DNA of 16,011 nt. Origin: JBBQXK01 sp038251625 (GTDB taxonomy: Bacteria; Pseudomonadota; Alphaproteobacteria; Rhodobacterales; Rhodobacteraceae). Both the position numbers and the translations under genes were made by a program. Positions 13,991 through 16,011 of this stretch are shown here, piece by piece. Where the stretch lies: NCBI GenBank assembly GCA_038251625.1, contig JBBSBE010000091.1, positions 1 through 16,011 on the forward strand, read 5' to 3'. Each line of letters opens with the position of its first letter. The first letter of the stretch is position 1. The notes beneath the pieces are model-generated. The model worked only from the letters and a program-made list of their open reading frames with translations, was not told the DNA's origin and did not search any database.

Positions 13991-14916
13991 CCGAAGCGGA
14001 AGAGGCCGCAGCACAGTGGGGCGGGCGGCCCCTGCGCCTGATCGGCCAGCGCGAGAATGCCGTTTACGAACTTTTGCTCGGCAATGGCGCACGCGCCGCG
14101 CTGCGGCTGCACCGTGTGGCCTATCAGCGCGAAGATGCCATCGCGGCAGAACTGCGCTGGTGCGCCGGACTTGCCGCCCAGGGATTGCCCGTGCCCCCGC
14201 CCGTGCCGACCCCGGACGGTGCACTGACCGTGCGGCTGTCGACCGGGCGGCTCGCCTCGGTCACCGCCTGGATCGCGGGCGAGGCGCTGGGCGCCACCTC
14301 CACGCCCCTTGCCGGACCGGTTGACCGGCACGTCGCGCTGCACCGCGCGCTCGGTGCGCTGCTGGCGGCGGTTCACGACGCGACCGATGCTGCCCCGCCC
14401 GATCCTTTCCCGCGTCCGCGCTGGGACGTGGAGGGACTGGTGGGCGAGGCGCCGCTCTGGGGCCGTTTCTGGGATCACCCCGCAGCCAGCGCCGCTGACG
14501 CCGCCAACCTGCGCGCCGTCCGCACCCTTCTGCGCACCCGCCTTACCGCGCTGCGGAACGAAGGTGCAGATACAGGCCCGATCCATGCCGACGTGCTGCG
14601 CGAGAACGTCCTGGTGAACGGCCCTTCGCTTTCGCTGATCGATTTCGACGATTGCGGCACCGGCTTCCGGCCTTACGACCTCGGCACCGCCCTCCTTGCC
14701 AACTGGCAGGAACCCGCGCGCGACGCGCTGCGCGATGCCCTCATCGCGGGCTACGCCACCCGCCGCCCGGTCGATCCTGCCACCGTGGACCTGATGACAC
14801 TGGCGCGTGCCTGCGCCTCGGTCGGCTGGACGATCCCGCGCCTTGCCCCGGACGATCCCATCCACAAAAGCCACATCGCCCGCGCGATCCGCCTTGCAAG
14901 GCCGATACTGGGGTAG
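13987..14916 (+). CDS. APH/choline-kinase-family small-molecule phosphotransferase
   Basis: This 309-residue kinase-fold protein has the aminoglycoside-phosphotransferase layout. The N-lobe (residues about 15-90) contains RLIGQRENAVYELLLGNG and the strand RAALRLHR. The catalytic loop IHADVLRENVLV has D202 and N207, and the metal-binding motif is LIDFDDCG with D219. The start ATG overlaps the TGA of the PLP enzyme as ATGA, so the two are translationally coupled and probably equimolar. The same two domains occur as a partnership in vertebrates (hydroxylysine kinase with phosphohydroxylysine lyase) and as fused bacterial proteins. I infer it phosphorylates the hydroxyl of an amino alcohol to supply the lyase. 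Antibiotic resistance is unlikely given this pairing. A homoserine-kinase-II-like role is the main alternative. Confidence 0.88.
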   Translation: MTEAEEAAAQWGGRPLRLIGQRENAVYELLLGNGARAALRLHRVAYQREDAIAAELRWCAGLAAQGLPVPPPVPTPDGALTVRLSTGRLASVTAWIAGEALGATSTPLAGPVDRHVALHRALGALLAAVHDATDAAPPDPFPRPRWDVEGLVGEAPLWGRFWDHPAASAADAANLRAVRTLLRTRLTALRNEGADTGPIHADVLRENVLVNGPSLSLIDFDDCGTGFRPYDLGTALLANWQEPARDALRDALIAGYATRRPVDPATVDLMTLARACASVGWTIPRLAPDDPIHKSHIARAIRLARPILG

Positions 14917-14935
14917 GGTGGGTGCACCCACCCTA
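14914..14935. terminator. 22-bp perfect palindrome between convergent genes
   Basis: The 11-base half TAGGGTGGGTG is followed directly by its exact reverse complement CACCCACCCTA. The palindrome includes the TAG stop of the kinase gene and ends 2 bp before the TAA of the convergent pncB, so it fills the whole 21-bp gap. It can fold from either strand, which fits a shared bidirectional terminator. There is no U tract. Similar GGGTGGGT palindromes are, from memory, dispersed between genes in alphaproteobacterial genomes, so it may be a copy of a short repeat family. Confidence 0.6.
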
Positions 14936-14937
14936 AC

Positions 14938-16011
14938 TTACACGACGACGGGCACCGTCTTTTGCGTGCCGACCCCGAACACCCGCTTGTACCGCGCGAT
15001 CTCCGCCTCGGGTCCCATCGCCTTTTCAGGATTGTCCGACAGCTTGACCGTCGACCGCCCGTTCGCCGCCACCGCCTTGCAGACAAGGCTGAACGGCGCC
15101 AGCGCATCCCCCGCCACCAACCCGCGAAAATCGTTCGTCAGCATCGTGCCCCAGCCAAACGACACCCGCACGCGGCCGGCAAATTGACGATGCAACTCCT
15201 CGATCTTGTCCACATCGAGGCCATCCGAAAAGATCACCAGCTTCTTCGTCGGGTCCTCCCCGCGTTCCTTCCACCAGCGGATCGCCACTTCTGCCCCGGC
15301 GGCCGGATCCCCGGAATCGATGCGCATCCCGGTCCACGACGTCAGCCAGTCGGGCGCGCGGGCCAAAAATCCTTCGGTGCCATAAGTATCGGGCAGGATG
15401 ATGCGCAGATTCCCGTCATGCTCCTCGTGCCAGTCGGCCAGCACCTGATAGGGCGCCTGCGCCAGTGCAGCATCGCTGTCGGCCAGCGCGGAATAGACCA
15501 TCGGCAACTCATGCGCGTTGGTCCCGATCGCCTCTACCTCGCGGCGCATCGCGATCAGGCAGTTCGAGGTGCCGGTGAACTTGCCCTCGAGCCCCTCCTG
15601 CATCGCCTGCACGCACCAGTCCTGCCACAGGAACGAATGGCGCCGCCGCGTGCCGAAATCGGCGATGCGCAGCCCCTCGATGACCCGCAGACGGTCGATC
15701 TTTTCCCAAAGCTTGGTCATCCCGCGTGCGTAAAGCACCTGCAACTCGAACCGCCCCAGCTTTTCCAGCACCGCCCGGCCCCGCAACTCCATCAGCACGG
15801 CCAGCGCCGGGATCTCCCACAGCATCACCTCGGGCCAGCGCCCCTCGAAGGTCAGCTCGTACTGCCCGTCGCGGCGTTCAAGATGATAGGGCGGCAGGCG
15901 CAGCCCCTCGAACCATTCCATGAAGTCCGACCGGAACATCTGGCGCTTGCCGTAAAAGGTGTTCCCGCGCAGCCAGGTGCTTTCCCCCCGGCTGAGGCTG
16001 AGGCTTCGCAC
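14938..16011 (-). CDS. pncB: Nicotinate phosphoribosyltransferase PncB (N-terminus beyond window)
   Basis: PncB joins nicotinate and PRPP to give nicotinate mononucleotide in the Preiss-Handler NAD salvage route, in the cytoplasm and with ATP hydrolysis. The visible 357 residues show the family landmarks. These are LRGNTFYG near residue 15, FEGRWPEVMLWEIPALAVL, DFGTRRRHSFLWQDW, and GTNAHELPM, where H167 of the visible part aligns with the phosphorylated histidine. Further on come ILPDTYGTEGFL, FSDGLDVDKIEELH, SFGWGTMLTNDF and VKLSDNPEKAMG. The family is about 400-430 residues, so some 70-80 N-terminal residues, including the LLDTD-Y-K motif, lie past base 16011. The GTG at the edge is not a believable start. 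It is convergent with the kinase gene across a palindrome. Confidence 0.96.
   Translation of the reverse strand: MRSLSLSRGESTWLRGNTFYGKRQMFRSDFMEWFEGLRLPPYHLERRDGQYELTFEGRWPEVMLWEIPALAVLMELRGRAVLEKLGRFELQVLYARGMTKLWEKIDRLRVIEGLRIADFGTRRRHSFLWQDWCVQAMQEGLEGKFTGTSNCLIAMRREVEAIGTNAHELPMVYSALADSDAALAQAPYQVLADWHEEHDGNLRIILPDTYGTEGFLARAPDWLTSWTGMRIDSGDPAAGAEVAIRWWKERGEDPTKKLVIFSDGLDVDKIEELHRQFAGRVRVSFGWGTMLTNDFRGLVAGDALAPFSLVCKAVAANGRSTVKLSDNPEKAMGPEAEIARYKRVFGVGTQKTVPVVV

Noticed and set aside
13987..14916. The APH-family gene as an aminoglycoside resistance determinant
   Set aside because: It is chromosomal in style, matches its neighbours in codon use, is coupled to a PLP lyase, and is not near any mobile element.

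Overview
The window looks like chromosomal DNA of a GC-rich alphaproteobacterium, most likely Rhodobacterales/Rhodobacteraceae. The reasons are the flagellar gene order (motB-flgE-flgK-flgL-flgI on one strand), the compact overlapping genes, the strongly GC-biased codon use, and a PncB and an IorA/IorB-type hydroxylase of the kind found in that group. The taxonomy is inferred from these features, not from a database match. There is no rRNA, tRNA, CRISPR array or transposase.

Region 1 (1-6647, minus strand) is a flagellar block. In transcription order it holds an unrecognised gene (5724-6647), motB, flgE (hook), flgK and flgL (hook-filament junction) and flgI (P-ring, cut by the left edge of the window). 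Spacing is tight (12 bp, 3 bp and a 4-bp ATGA overlap) from flgE to flgI. Short sequences similar to the CtrA consensus TTAA-N7-TTAA lie ahead of flgE and motB, and a terminator-like hairpin lies between the unknown gene and motB. The unknown gene starts with a segment resembling the C-terminal domain of ribosomal protein L7/L12 and carries an internal repeat.

Region 2 (6648-11131) starts with a plus-strand dihydrodipicolinate synthase (DapA)-family gene. It appears to have lost the Schiff-base lysine and the other catalytic residues. Its stop codon overlaps that of a convergent TetR regulator. The regulator is divergent from a two-gene molybdenum hydroxylase operon: a [2Fe-2S] subunit and a Tat-exported molybdopterin subunit of the isoquinoline 1-oxidoreductase type. 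A perfect 14-bp palindrome in the shared promoter region carries a TTGACA hexamer in each direction and is the obvious operator candidate.

Region 3 (10899-12318) holds a minus-strand gene for a predicted secreted protein of unknown function. Its reading frame runs 233 bp antisense into the 3' end of the hydroxylase gene. It is followed by a gene-poor stretch with one doubtful small ORF.

Region 4 (12319-14916) is a plus-strand operon of three overlapping genes: the ribosome-rescue factor ArfB, a class III PLP enzyme of the phospho-lyase (AGXT2L-like) subfamily, and an APH-type small-molecule kinase. The kinase and lyase together suggest a two-step route that phosphorylates an amino alcohol and then eliminates phosphate, as in the vertebrate hydroxylysine kinase / phosphohydroxylysine lyase pair. 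The operon ends at a perfect 22-bp palindrome that fills the gap to the convergent pncB (NAD salvage), which runs off the right edge.

The items most worth a second look are the kinase/phospho-lyase pair, the DapA-like protein without its catalytic lysine, and the L12-like protein in the flagellar block.
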